From Treponema sp. (GTDB taxonomy: Bacteria > Spirochaetota > Spirochaetia > Treponematales > Breznakiellaceae), in assembly GCA_031255815.1 (NCBI GenBank), contig JAIRRU010000112.1:1-6978 (forward strand): a stretch of DNA of 6,978 nt, given 5' to 3'. Under the pieces are notes generated by a model. That model ran no database searches. It was not told the origin of the DNA and saw only the letters and a program-made list of their open reading frames with translations. Of the stretch, positions 1-5,625 are shown piece by piece. Position 1 is the stretch's first letter, and every line of letters begins with the position of its first letter. The translations under genes were made by a program, and so were the position numbers.

Positions 1-10
1 ATTTACCTTT

Positions 11-83
11 TGAGCCGCACGAGATTCGAACACGTGACCCACGCCTTAAAAGGGCGTTGCTCTACCTACTGAGCTAGCGGCCC
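11..83 (-). tRNA. tRNA-Lys, anticodon UUU
   Basis: A complete 73-nt cloverleaf can be folded by hand on the minus strand. It has a 7-bp acceptor stem (GGGCCGC with GCGGCTC), a D arm GCTC/GAGC, an anticodon stem ACGCC/GGCGT with loop CTTTTAA, a 5-nt variable loop, and a T arm with loop TTCGAAT. The anticodon is TTT (UUU), so it decodes AAA/AAG lysine, and base 37 is A, as needed for t6A/ms2t6A. The acceptor stem contains a G2:U71 wobble. The T stem has one U52-U62 mismatch. Discriminator base is A; CCA is not encoded (the discriminator is followed by AAA), so a CCA-adding enzyme is needed. It lies 22 bp downstream of mtaB, in the same direction. The terminator would be beyond the left edge. 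Confidence 0.97.
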
Positions 84-102
84 GAACTTGGTGAACTTGG
101 CT

Positions 103-132
103 AAATTACCCGGTATCCCTGTCTTTTGTCAA
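103..132 (-). promoter_or_regulatory. Putative promoter of tRNA-Lys inside the 3' end of mtaB
   Basis: A perfect -35 hexamer TTGACA (132..127) overlaps mtaB codons 467-468. The -10 is less clear: GGTAAT after a 16-nt spacer (4/6 matches) or TAATTT after 18 nt (3/6), both including the mtaB TAA stop. Transcription would start roughly 10-15 nt before the mature tRNA 5' end at position 83. It could instead be chance, with the tRNA read through from mtaB. Confidence 0.5.
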
Positions 133-1530
133 GGGTTCCCCCCCGGCGTCAAAGCGGCATTCCCCGTTTTCACCGCCCTCCGGGGTCTCTGCCAGGGCGA
201 AGATCCGGCACCGTACCGCGTTTGGCGGATCTGCCGAAGCCGCGGCCCCCGGCGATCCTTCGGGCCGGCTTTCCCCGCCGGGATGGGGGGAGAGTAGCAG
301 CTTCAGGTAGTTTTCCGAGACCGCCGGGACAGCGCCGCCCGGCCGGGCGGGGGCGGAACGTTCCGGAACGGCCTCCACGGTACGGCCCAGCCAGCGGCTG
401 ATATAGGCGGCCCTGCCCCGCTTCGCCAGGCGCCTCAGAGTTTCCACCCGGCCGGAAACCTGCCCCGGGCCGACCGGGTCTTTGAACCGGAAGGCTGGGG
501 TGTCCGGGCGGGCCGAATAGGGGAATGCGTGTATCCAGGCAAAGCCTATCCTTTCGCAGAGTTCCGCGGTTCTCGCAAAGTCCTCGGCGCTCTCGCCGGG
601 AAAACCGGCTATGATATCGCAGGCCAGAAAAGGATCCCCCTTAAAGGCCCGGAGTCTTTCCGCGGCAAGGGCGGCTTCCTCTGCGGTATAAGGGCGGCCC
701 ATCCGCTCAAGCACCCTGTCGCTGCCCGACTGCAGGGACAGGTGAAAATGGGGCCGCACCCGCGGCTCTGCCAGTACCGAAAGCAGGGCTTCCGTAAGGG
801 CCTCCGGCTCCAGGGAGGACAGGCGCAGGGCAATGCGGCGGGTGTTTTTAAGCAGGAAGGCGATAAGCCCCCCCAGATCTTTCCCCTGCCCGTCCCGGTA
901 CCGGGAGATATTTACCCCGCTGAGTACCGCTTCCGCGTAACCCCGGCCCTCAAGAGCCTGGAGCCGCCGGAGTACCGTGTCCGCGTCAAGGCTTACGCTG
1001 CTTCCCCGGGCAATCCTTACCCGGCAGTAGGAGCAGGCCTGGTCGCAGCCGTCCTGTATCTTAAGAAAGGGCCGGGAGTGAAAAGAGAACTCCGGGGCGT
1101 TAAAGGCGAAAGGATCCGCCGGCTTTTCCGCCTCCAGGGGCAAAACCGTGCCGGGGCTTTCCCTGCCGCCGCGCCGGGGCAGATCCAGCAGGGAAGGCTT
1201 TAAATTCCCGGGAACCACAGAGAGGCGCGGCTCCCCGCCCTGTCCGGCGGGCCTTTCCTCCAGGGCGGCGATCTTTTCCGCCTCAAGCTGGGCGTAACAG
1301 CCGGTTACGATAAGGCGGGACGCCGGGTTGTCCTTCAGCAGTTTACGGATGATCCGCCGGGCCTTCTGCTCGGCCATGGAGGTAACCGTGCAGGTATTGA
1401 CCACCAGGATATCGGCCCCCTCCTCCCAAGGCTTGATGGTAAAGCCCGCCTCCCTAAAAGACGCGGCCAGCGCCTCGCTTTCAAGCTGGTTTAACTTGCA
1501 GCCCAGGGTATAAATCGAGAAGGAAGGCAT
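106..1530 (-). CDS. mtaB: MtaB-type tRNA t6A37 C2-methylthiotransferase (radical SAM)
   Basis: The product (474 aa) is expected to convert t6A37 to ms2t6A37 in ANN-decoding tRNAs such as tRNA-Lys(UUU), using S-adenosylmethionine and two 4Fe-4S clusters in the cytoplasm. The N-terminal MTTase domain shows the three cluster cysteines: C11 (TLGCKLNQ), C47 (NTCTVT) and C78 (VTGCYAQ). The radical SAM motif CxxxCxxC is C162-C166-C169, followed by ARG. Family motifs HFHLSLQSGSD (261-271), DIIAGFPGES (305-314) and HAFPYSARPDTPA (334-346) follow. A TRAM-like RNA-binding region begins near residue 380, with a Pro/Gly/Ser-rich insertion at about 416-436 and a probably unconserved tail to 474. The start is set by homology: the family begins a few residues before TLGC. 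No Shine-Dalgarno is visible; the gene follows the TPR gene by 11 nt and probably depends on operon transcription. TLGCKLNQ fits MtaB better than MiaB or RimO. Confidence 0.93.
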   Translation of the reverse strand: MPSFSIYTLGCKLNQLESEALAASFREAGFTIKPWEEGADILVVNTCTVTSMAEQKARRIIRKLLKDNPASRLIVTGCYAQLEAEKIAALEERPAGQGGEPRLSVVPGNLKPSLLDLPRRGGRESPGTVLPLEAEKPADPFAFNAPEFSFHSRPFLKIQDGCDQACSYCRVRIARGSSVSLDADTVLRRLQALEGRGYAEAVLSGVNISRYRDGQGKDLGGLIAFLLKNTRRIALRLSSLEPEALTEALLSVLAEPRVRPHFHLSLQSGSDRVLERMGRPYTAEEAALAAERLRAFKGDPFLACDIIAGFPGESAEDFARTAELCERIGFAWIHAFPYSARPDTPAFRFKDPVGPGQVSGRVETLRRLAKRGRAAYISRWLGRTVEAVPERSAPARPGGAVPAVSENYLKLLLSPHPGGESRPEGSPGAAASADPPNAVRCRIFALAETPEGGENGECRFDAGGEPLTKDRDTG

Positions 1531-1541
1531 AAAAGGGATGT

Positions 1542-2174
1542 TTAGCGGGCGCTCAGGGCCTGCCGGGTACGGTCGAGACCCCGGCGGGCATCGGAAAGCT
1601 GGGAATTGAGGGAAAGGGCCCGCTCGTAGGCGGCAATCGCCTCTGAAAAATCACCCGCGTTTTCCCGGGCGTAGGCAAGCCGGGTCCACCAGGCGGCGTT
1701 TCCCGGCACCCAGTGTACCGCGGTGGACAGGGCGATATCCGCGTGCCGGAAACGGCCCAGCCGGATGTATATCTCCCCCAGGAAGTAGTACACCATATCT
1801 ATCCGCTGGCCTTCCGGGGCCAGGTTGACATATTCCTGAAAGTACTGGAGCGCCTCGTTGTTGCGGCCCTCGTAGTAGCTAATCTCCCCCAGGATCTCGA
1901 TGATCCGGGTATCGTAACGGCTCAGGTTCCGCCCCGACCGGGCGTAACTAAGGGCTTCCTGGAAACGGTTAAGCCTGAGGAGGCTCCAGCATACCACCAC
2001 ATAGGAATCCAGGTTGTTGGGATTCGCGGCGATTTCGTCTTTGCAGATACTCACCGCCCGCTCGTAGTTGCCGTTCCGGTACTCCATAAGGGCGTCGGGC
2101 CGGGTTTGGGAAAAAAGCAGGGCCAGGGGGAGAAAAAAATATACCGGGAGGAGTCTTTTTTTCATATCACTCAT
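1542..2174 (-). CDS. Exported tetratricopeptide-repeat protein
   Basis: A 210-aa protein with an N-terminal signal peptide: Lys/Arg at residues 5-7, hydrophobic core about 8-22, probable cleavage near LFSQ (20-23). The rest is almost entirely TPR helices, about five repeats: roughly 27-54 (YRNGNYERAV), 57-85, 91-120 (YYEGRNNEALQYF), 125-155 (LGEIYIRLGRF) and 160-192 (ENAGDFSEAIAAYERAL). TPRs are protein-protein scaffolds, so a periplasmic or envelope adaptor role is likely; the partner is unknown. The ATG lies one base after the bactofilin stop, so translation is probably coupled. ATG at Met4 (MKKRLL) is an alternative start and gives a more typical signal peptide; neither has a clear Shine-Dalgarno. 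No cysteine lipobox is seen, so it is not a lipoprotein. Confidence 0.88.
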   Translation of the reverse strand: MSDMKKRLLPVYFFLPLALLFSQTRPDALMEYRNGNYERAVSICKDEIAANPNNLDSYVVVCWSLLRLNRFQEALSYARSGRNLSRYDTRIIEILGEISYYEGRNNEALQYFQEYVNLAPEGQRIDMVYYFLGEIYIRLGRFRHADIALSTAVHWVPGNAAWWTRLAYARENAGDFSEAIAAYERALSLNSQLSDARRGLDRTRQALSAR

Positions 2175-2175
2175 A

Positions 2176-2535
2176 CTACAAGGCCGTTTCAGCCATGGTG
2201 CACTGACCGTTGAACGAACAACCGCTTTCCATCATGATCTTCGGCGCTACGATGTCGCCCTGAAGCCTCCCCGTGCCGCTCAGCTCCACCTTCTCCGAAG
2301 CGGTTATATTCCCCGTTACCGAGCCGCGGATCACCACTCTGGACGCGCTGATATCGGCGTCCACCACCGCGTCCCGGTCAATCACCAAAACGCCCCTGGC
2401 GTCAATCTTTCCGGAAATTTTTCCCTGGATGAGAAAAGATTTTTCAAAATTCAATGTCCCGGAAAAATCAATATCGGGCGGCAGAATCGTATCAAACTCA
2501 TCATCTTCCAGCGTGTCAGTATGGACATCCGTCAT
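2176..2535 (-). CDS. Bactofilin family protein
   Basis: A 119-aa protein of the bactofilin (DUF583/polymer-forming cytoskeletal) family. After a short acidic N-terminal tail (1-24), the core from about residue 25 to 113 shows the typical right-handed beta-helix spacing of glycine and valine/isoleucine: FLIQGKISGKIDARGVL, VVIRGSVTGNI, VELSGTGRLQGDI, IMMESGCSFNG. Bactofilins self-assemble without nucleotide into membrane-associated filaments that help set cell shape; in Leptospira one is needed for helical morphology. Here it is followed after one base by an exported TPR protein. No peptidoglycan hydrolase, a common bactofilin neighbour, lies alongside. The family and size are normal; a cell-shape role in this organism is inferred. 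The start has no useful Shine-Dalgarno, and a promoter ends 7 nt before the ATG. Confidence 0.93.
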   Translation of the reverse strand: MTDVHTDTLEDDEFDTILPPDIDFSGTLNFEKSFLIQGKISGKIDARGVLVIDRDAVVDADISASRVVIRGSVTGNITASEKVELSGTGRLQGDIVAPKIMMESGCSFNGQCTMAETAL

Positions 2536-2542
2536 ACCTGAA

Positions 2543-2571
2543 ATTTAACCGGGGAAAGAGAAGCCCGTCAA
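2543..2571 (-). promoter_or_regulatory. Strong sigma70-type promoter of the bactofilin gene, apparently leaderless
   Basis: -35 TTGACG (2571..2566, 5/6 matches) and -10 TTAAAT (2548..2543, 4/6) are separated by exactly 17 bp. Only 7 nt (TTCAGGT) lie between the -10 and the bactofilin ATG, which puts the expected start site at 2536 or 2535, at the A of the start codon. It sits just after the stop of the HAD gene, so bactofilin, the TPR gene and mtaB can be transcribed apart from the HD-HAD pair. Confidence 0.6.
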
Positions 2572-2593
2572 TAGGCTGGCCGGAATTGTGTTG

Positions 2594-3298
2594 TTACCCG
2601 GCGCTTAACAGCGCTTCCGGCCTGATTGCCGAAAGATCCTTTGCCACCAGATCCGCGCCCTCGCCGCGGATCGCCTCTTCGGCGGCGGTGGTAAGGAGGC
2701 CCAGGCAGCGCATGCCCGCGGCCTTGGCGGCCCTGACCCCGCTTACCGAATCTTCGGCCACCCAGCAGGATTCGGGCGGGAGGCCTATCCGCCTGGCCGC
2801 CTCGAGGAACAGATCCGGAAAGGGCTTGCGCCGCTCCACATCCAGGCCGTTTACCGTGGCATGGAAGATCCCGTCCGCGAGGCCCACGGCTTCCAGGTTC
2901 GCCATCATCTTGATGTAGTCCGTGCTGGTAGCCACGGCGATTTTTAAACCCAGGGCAAGGGAGGCCCTTACAAATTCAATCGCCCCGGGCATGGCTTTAA
3001 GCGGGCCCCTGCCGGAGGCATTGCCCTTTACCAGTTCCACATAGATGGCGTAGGTACGGGCCTTGTCCCGCCCGATCTCGAAACCCCCGACGCCGTACTT
3101 TGCCGCCACGCCGCCCAGATACCGGTTTTCCCCCATGCCTACAAATTCGGCAAAGTCCTCATGCCGTACCTCCGCCCGGTGGGTTTCCCGGAACATGAGC
3201 CGGGCCGCCTCGGCGATGAACCATTCGGAATCGGTCAAAACCCCGTCCATGTCAAAGATAAGCCCCCGGGTTCCGGGCCCTGCGGTCTTAGCGCTCAT
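2594..3298 (-). CDS. HAD-superfamily hydrolase, beta-phosphoglucomutase-like
   Basis: A 234-aa cytoplasmic phosphatase or phosphomutase of HAD subfamily IA. All four motifs are intact: motif I DMDGVLTDS with nucleophile D16 and acid/base D18; motif II VATST with T124; motif III K158 (ERRKPFPD); motif IV VAEDSVSG with E182 and D183, followed by the usual AAKAAGM helix. Residues about 25-100 form the small helical C1 cap that decides the substrate, which cannot be read from sequence. The EDS form of motif IV and the overall layout resemble beta-phosphoglucomutase and sugar-phosphate phosphatases. The start is supported by GAGG five bases upstream and by a 4-bp ATGA overlap with the HD gene stop, implying translational coupling. 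Confidence 0.92.
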   Translation of the reverse strand: MSAKTAGPGTRGLIFDMDGVLTDSEWFIAEAARLMFRETHRAEVRHEDFAEFVGMGENRYLGGVAAKYGVGGFEIGRDKARTYAIYVELVKGNASGRGPLKAMPGAIEFVRASLALGLKIAVATSTDYIKMMANLEAVGLADGIFHATVNGLDVERRKPFPDLFLEAARRIGLPPESCWVAEDSVSGVRAAKAAGMRCLGLLTTAAEEAIRGEGADLVAKDLSAIRPEALLSAG

Positions 3299-4146
3299 AG
3301 ATACCTCTTTGGTTCGCCTTCGTTAACCTGGGCGTAGAGTTCGATATAGGCCTTGGCGGTGCTGGCGGCGATCTTCTGGAGCAGCACCTCCTCTATCTGG
3401 AACAAACCCACCTCGCTGGACATGGAAACCCCGATGCGGACGGGTTTTTCCGCCCCTTTTTCTATCCGCAGCTCTTCTATCGAGTTGGCGGAGTACTTGT
3501 GGATGTCGCCCACCCTGGGATGCTCGGACAGGGCCATGGGGATCCGCGCCCGGCCCTTCTGCATATCGCAGCCGTCCGCCACCAGGATCACCCCCGCCTC
3601 CAGGGAATGGATAACCCGGTTCCCCATGTGGCCGCTTATGCCCTCCAGGGCCAGGGATCGGATAACGACCCGTTTTTCAACGGCCTTGGGGAAAACCTTC
3701 GCGAGCAGCCGGTCAAGGATGGGGCAGGCCAGGCAGGAGCTGTGAAGCTCGTGATCCGGCCGGCCGACGGACATGCCGACATCGTGGAGTGTGGCCGCCA
3801 GGAGGATCGCGATGATACTGTCCTCGAAGGAACCGCATTCCTCTTTTTCAAGGCTGGTCTTTATCCCCGCGTCCCGGAGCAGGCCCATCATGATCAGGGC
3901 GTTTAGGGCCACGGTACGCATGTGTACCGGGCCGTGATCGTTGTAGCCCAAACGCTTGATGGAAACGGTATTGGCGTATTCCTGCAGGGCCTGAACCTCC
4001 TCGTCATGAAGCAGCAGCTTAGATATGGCCAGGGCCGCGTTTTGCCCGGCGGGCGCGGCTTGCCCGGCAGGAGCGCCCGGAGAGAGCAGGGCGTTCAGCA
4101 TCCCGGTAATCTTACCGTTCAGCGCGATTTCTTTCTGGGATCTCAT
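3295..4146 (-). CDS. HD-superfamily metal-dependent phosphohydrolase
   Basis: A 283-aa soluble protein. It carries the HD signature: H71 and H75 in GYNDHGPVH, the H121-D122 doublet in ATLHDVGMS, and a later aspartate in VADGCDMQKGRAR (D191/D194). These residues bind divalent metal in HD phosphohydrolases and phosphodiesterases. The YNDHGPVH and DMQKGRAR forms match, from memory, a conserved uncharacterised HD family found in bacteria and archaea (COG3294-like); the substrate is unknown. The region after residue 212 (DIHKYSANSIEEL, VGLFQIEEVL) is conserved-looking and unlike (p)ppGpp hydrolases or HD-GYP. Residues about 22-38 are an Ala/Pro/Gly linker encoded by an imperfect 18-nt tandem repeat. 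It is first in an HD-HAD pair. AGAGGGG lies 14 nt upstream of the ATG, farther than usual, so the exact start is less certain. Confidence 0.85.
   Translation of the reverse strand: MRSQKEIALNGKITGMLNALLSPGAPAGQAAPAGQNAALAISKLLLHDEEVQALQEYANTVSIKRLGYNDHGPVHMRTVALNALIMMGLLRDAGIKTSLEKEECGSFEDSIIAILLAATLHDVGMSVGRPDHELHSSCLACPILDRLLAKVFPKAVEKRVVIRSLALEGISGHMGNRVIHSLEAGVILVADGCDMQKGRARIPMALSEHPRVGDIHKYSANSIEELRIEKGAEKPVRIGVSMSSEVGLFQIEEVLLQKIAASTAKAYIELYAQVNEGEPKRYL
4042..4077 (-). repeat. Imperfect 18-nt tandem duplication inside the HD gene
   Basis: Units 4042-4059 and 4060-4077 match at 15 of 18 positions and are in frame. They encode the repeated APAGQ linker (residues about 25-36) ahead of the HD domain. 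Such in-frame duplications are common in flexible linkers. Confidence 0.7.
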
Positions 4147-4180
4147 ATTTTTATATCTTACCCCTCTATGTTACGCTTGG

Positions 4181-4213
4181 CCCGCCGGAAACGGAATTTC
4201 CGCGCCGGGCGGG
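4181..4213. repeat. GC-rich interrupted inverted repeat in the divergent intergenic region
   Basis: Outer arms CCCGCC (4181-4186) and GGCGGG (4208-4213) pair over 6 bp. GG/CC pairs follow after a one-base bulge, then an internal loop, then CGG/CCG around the AATTT loop. No T-run follows on either strand, so it does not look like a terminator. It would lie in the 5' leader of the HD gene and upstream of the VWA gene. A regulatory hairpin or protein-binding site is possible; the function is unknown. Confidence 0.5.
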
Positions 4214-4228
4214 TTTCGAACCAAGTTC

Positions 4229-4256
4229 AATATACTCAAAATACGGCCTTTTTGAA
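4229..4256 (-). promoter_or_regulatory. Candidate promoter for the HD-HAD pair
   Basis: -35 TTCAAA (4256..4251, 4/6) and -10 TATATT (4234..4229, 5/6) are 16 bp apart on the minus strand. They would give a leader of about 75 nt that includes the GC-rich inverted repeat at 4181-4213. The perfect inverted repeat GAAC-TTG-GTTC (4228..4218) directly follows the -10, where an operator could sit. Confidence 0.4.
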
Positions 4257-4277
4257 AGCGCGGGGGCGTCCGATAAT
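4252..4277 (+). promoter_or_regulatory. Promoter-like hexamers just upstream of the VWA gene
   Basis: GATAAT (4272-4277, 5/6 to the -10 consensus) ends five bases before the VWA ATG. TTGAAA (4252-4257, 5/6 to the -35 consensus) precedes it, but the spacer is only 14 bp, shorter than usual. If used, the transcript would start at or next to the ATG. The sub-optimal spacing makes this tentative. Confidence 0.35.
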
Positions 4278-4282
4278 GAAAC

Positions 4283-5398
4283 ATGATCAGAAAAGGCTTA
4301 CGTTTCGTTCTGGCACTGATCTTTTTCGGCATAAACGGGCTTTTTGCCCAGGATCTGTCGATAACTACCAGGGATATACGGATAGAACAGCGGGTGGACG
4401 GCGGTTTTCACCTTTTTATCAGGAAAAAGCCCGGTATCGCCTCGGTGCTCCTGACCGAATCAACCCGGGATCCCAGCTTCCGGGAAGACAGCTACGCCTA
4501 CCGCGCGGCTGAGCGGAACGAGGTAAACGGCAACGAGATCCGGATCATCGACGGGGAAGATATCCCCCGGGAGCGGGAGATCTGGTCTATTATCGACTCT
4601 ACCCCGGAAAGCCACCCCGAACTGGGCCAGGCTTTCCATCTCTACATTCCCTATATTATTTTTTACGGCTACGAAGATACCCGCCACGGCGAGGTCTACG
4701 TGATAGACGGAACCTATTTTAACCTCCGCTCTTTTTCCCTGCCCTACGGGGACTACCGGGGGGACTACCGGGACAACCCCTACATCCTCCGGGTAAGCCA
4801 GCGGCCCCTGGAGGGCCTGCCCGAGGGGAACTACATGAGGGATACGGAAGACGCCTTCAAAGAGATAGCCCGGGGCGGGGGCGGGGAATTTGTCTATTCG
4901 ACCGGCCCGGCGGATCTGGTGGAAAAGATAAGAGGGATCCTGGAAGCGGAAAAAGGCAGAAAGGTGGATCTGGTGCTCTGCCTGGACACCACCAGCAGCA
5001 TGAAAGACGACATTGACGCGGTCCGCAAGGCCCTTATCCCCATGCTGGAGGGCATTATCCGGGAATTTTCGTCTTTCCGGATCGGCATGGTTCTCTACAA
5101 AGACTACAACGACGAATACCTTACCCGAACCATTCCCTTTACCTCGGATTTTTCGGTATTTCAGCGGAACCTGAACAATATCCGCGTCGGGGGCGGCAGG
5201 GATATCCCGGAAGCGGTCTATGAAGCCCTCCACGAAGGGGCCGTCAAATTCCCCTGGTCGGCGGAAAGCCGGCTGGTAATCCTGATCGGCGACGCGCCGC
5301 CCCACCCGCGCCAGCGGGGCAGGATATCGAAGGACATGGTATCCCAGGTGGTGGAAGAAAAAGGCTTAAAGGTCAACGCGATTATCCTGCCCCAGTAG
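4283..5398 (+). CDS. Exported protein with C-terminal von Willebrand factor A domain
   Basis: A 371-aa protein. Residues 1-22 are a signal peptide (MIRKGLRF, hydrophobic core, GLFA), with likely cleavage before Q23; no lipobox, so probably periplasmic. Residues about 24-225 form an N-terminal region that I do not recognise, rich in charged and aromatic residues, including a small GDYRGDYRD repeat from a perfect 12-nt tandem repeat (4748-4771). Residues about 228-371 are a VWA domain: KVDLVLCLDTTSSM carries the metal-binding DxTxS variant (D235, T237, S239), then GGGRDIPEAVYEAL (303-316) and ILIGDAPPH with D337. A metal-dependent adhesion or protein-binding role is typical of VWA; the ligand is unknown. 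No good Shine-Dalgarno precedes the ATG. It converges with the TPR lipoprotein gene. Confidence 0.85.
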   Translation: MIRKGLRFVLALIFFGINGLFAQDLSITTRDIRIEQRVDGGFHLFIRKKPGIASVLLTESTRDPSFREDSYAYRAAERNEVNGNEIRIIDGEDIPREREIWSIIDSTPESHPELGQAFHLYIPYIIFYGYEDTRHGEVYVIDGTYFNLRSFSLPYGDYRGDYRDNPYILRVSQRPLEGLPEGNYMRDTEDAFKEIARGGGGEFVYSTGPADLVEKIRGILEAEKGRKVDLVLCLDTTSSMKDDIDAVRKALIPMLEGIIREFSSFRIGMVLYKDYNDEYLTRTIPFTSDFSVFQRNLNNIRVGGGRDIPEAVYEALHEGAVKFPWSAESRLVILIGDAPPHPRQRGRISKDMVSQVVEEKGLKVNAIILPQ

Positions 5399-5428
5399 CA
5401 GGCTGATTACCCTGAAATGCCTGATAAG

Positions 5429-5461
5429 CCCGCCGGCTTTACCGGGCCGCCGGGAAATTTT
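5429..5461 (+). terminator. Weak terminator-like hairpin after the VWA gene
   Basis: About 30 bp past the stop, CCGG-CTTTA-CCGG (5433-5445) can form a stem, extended by CCCG/CGGG across a 5-nt bulge (5429-5454), followed by AAATTTT. The T-run is short and the stem imperfect, so this is a tentative rho-independent terminator. Confidence 0.3.
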
Positions 5462-5470
5462 GCCGCGAAG

Positions 5471-5620
5471 GGCACGAGCCGCACGAACCCCGAGTCAAAA
5501 ATCTTTCGGACTCAAGGCAATTGAGATGGAGATCGGGGTTTTCGGGGTAAAAGTTCGTGGTGTTAGTGCGGTTCGTGGCTATCCTTCGGTTCGCGTGTTT
5601 AGCGGCTATCCTTTTATCCG
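5471..5620. repeat. Degenerate GTTCGTG-type intergenic repeat cluster
   Basis: The convergent spacer holds two related patterns. First, 5471-5488 and 5562-5579 are inverted repeats matching at 15 of 18 positions (core GTGCGGNTCGTG), with inner 8-bp arms AACCCCGA (5486-5493) and TCGGGGTT (5533-5540). Second, 5553-5588 is imperfectly repeated in tandem at 5589-5620, each half being GTTCG...TTAG(TG)CG followed by GGCTATCCTT...CG. The last copy ends 5 bp before the lipoprotein stop codon. The region does not code. I recall GTTCGTGG-rich intergenic repeats from some treponeme genomes, but cannot confirm that here. It could act as a transcript-end structure for both genes. Confidence 0.6.
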
Positions 5621-5625
5621 TATTT

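Noticed and set aside
529..1203. 224-codon plus-strand open frame
   Set aside because: Fully antisense to the mtaB radical SAM region, with no ribosome site and low-complexity composition.
4212..4222. GGTTTCGAACC resembling a tRNA T arm
   Set aside because: No acceptor, anticodon or D arm can be built around it; it is only part of a short palindrome.
4276..4512. Alternative ATG at 4276, seven bases before the VWA start
   Set aside because: It opens a different frame lacking the signal peptide and VWA domain; the 4283 frame is the coding one.
4460..5305. Long 281-codon open frame on the minus strand
   Set aside because: It is antisense to the VWA gene, whose signal peptide and VWA motifs are clear; the antisense product is Val/Gly/Pro-rich with no recognisable domain, as expected of a GC-rich shadow frame.
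5399..5625. Possible insertion-sequence remnant or CRISPR-like array in the repeat cluster
   Set aside because: No transposase fragment, target-site duplication or terminal inverted repeat was seen, and the repeats are contiguous and degenerate without unique spacers.
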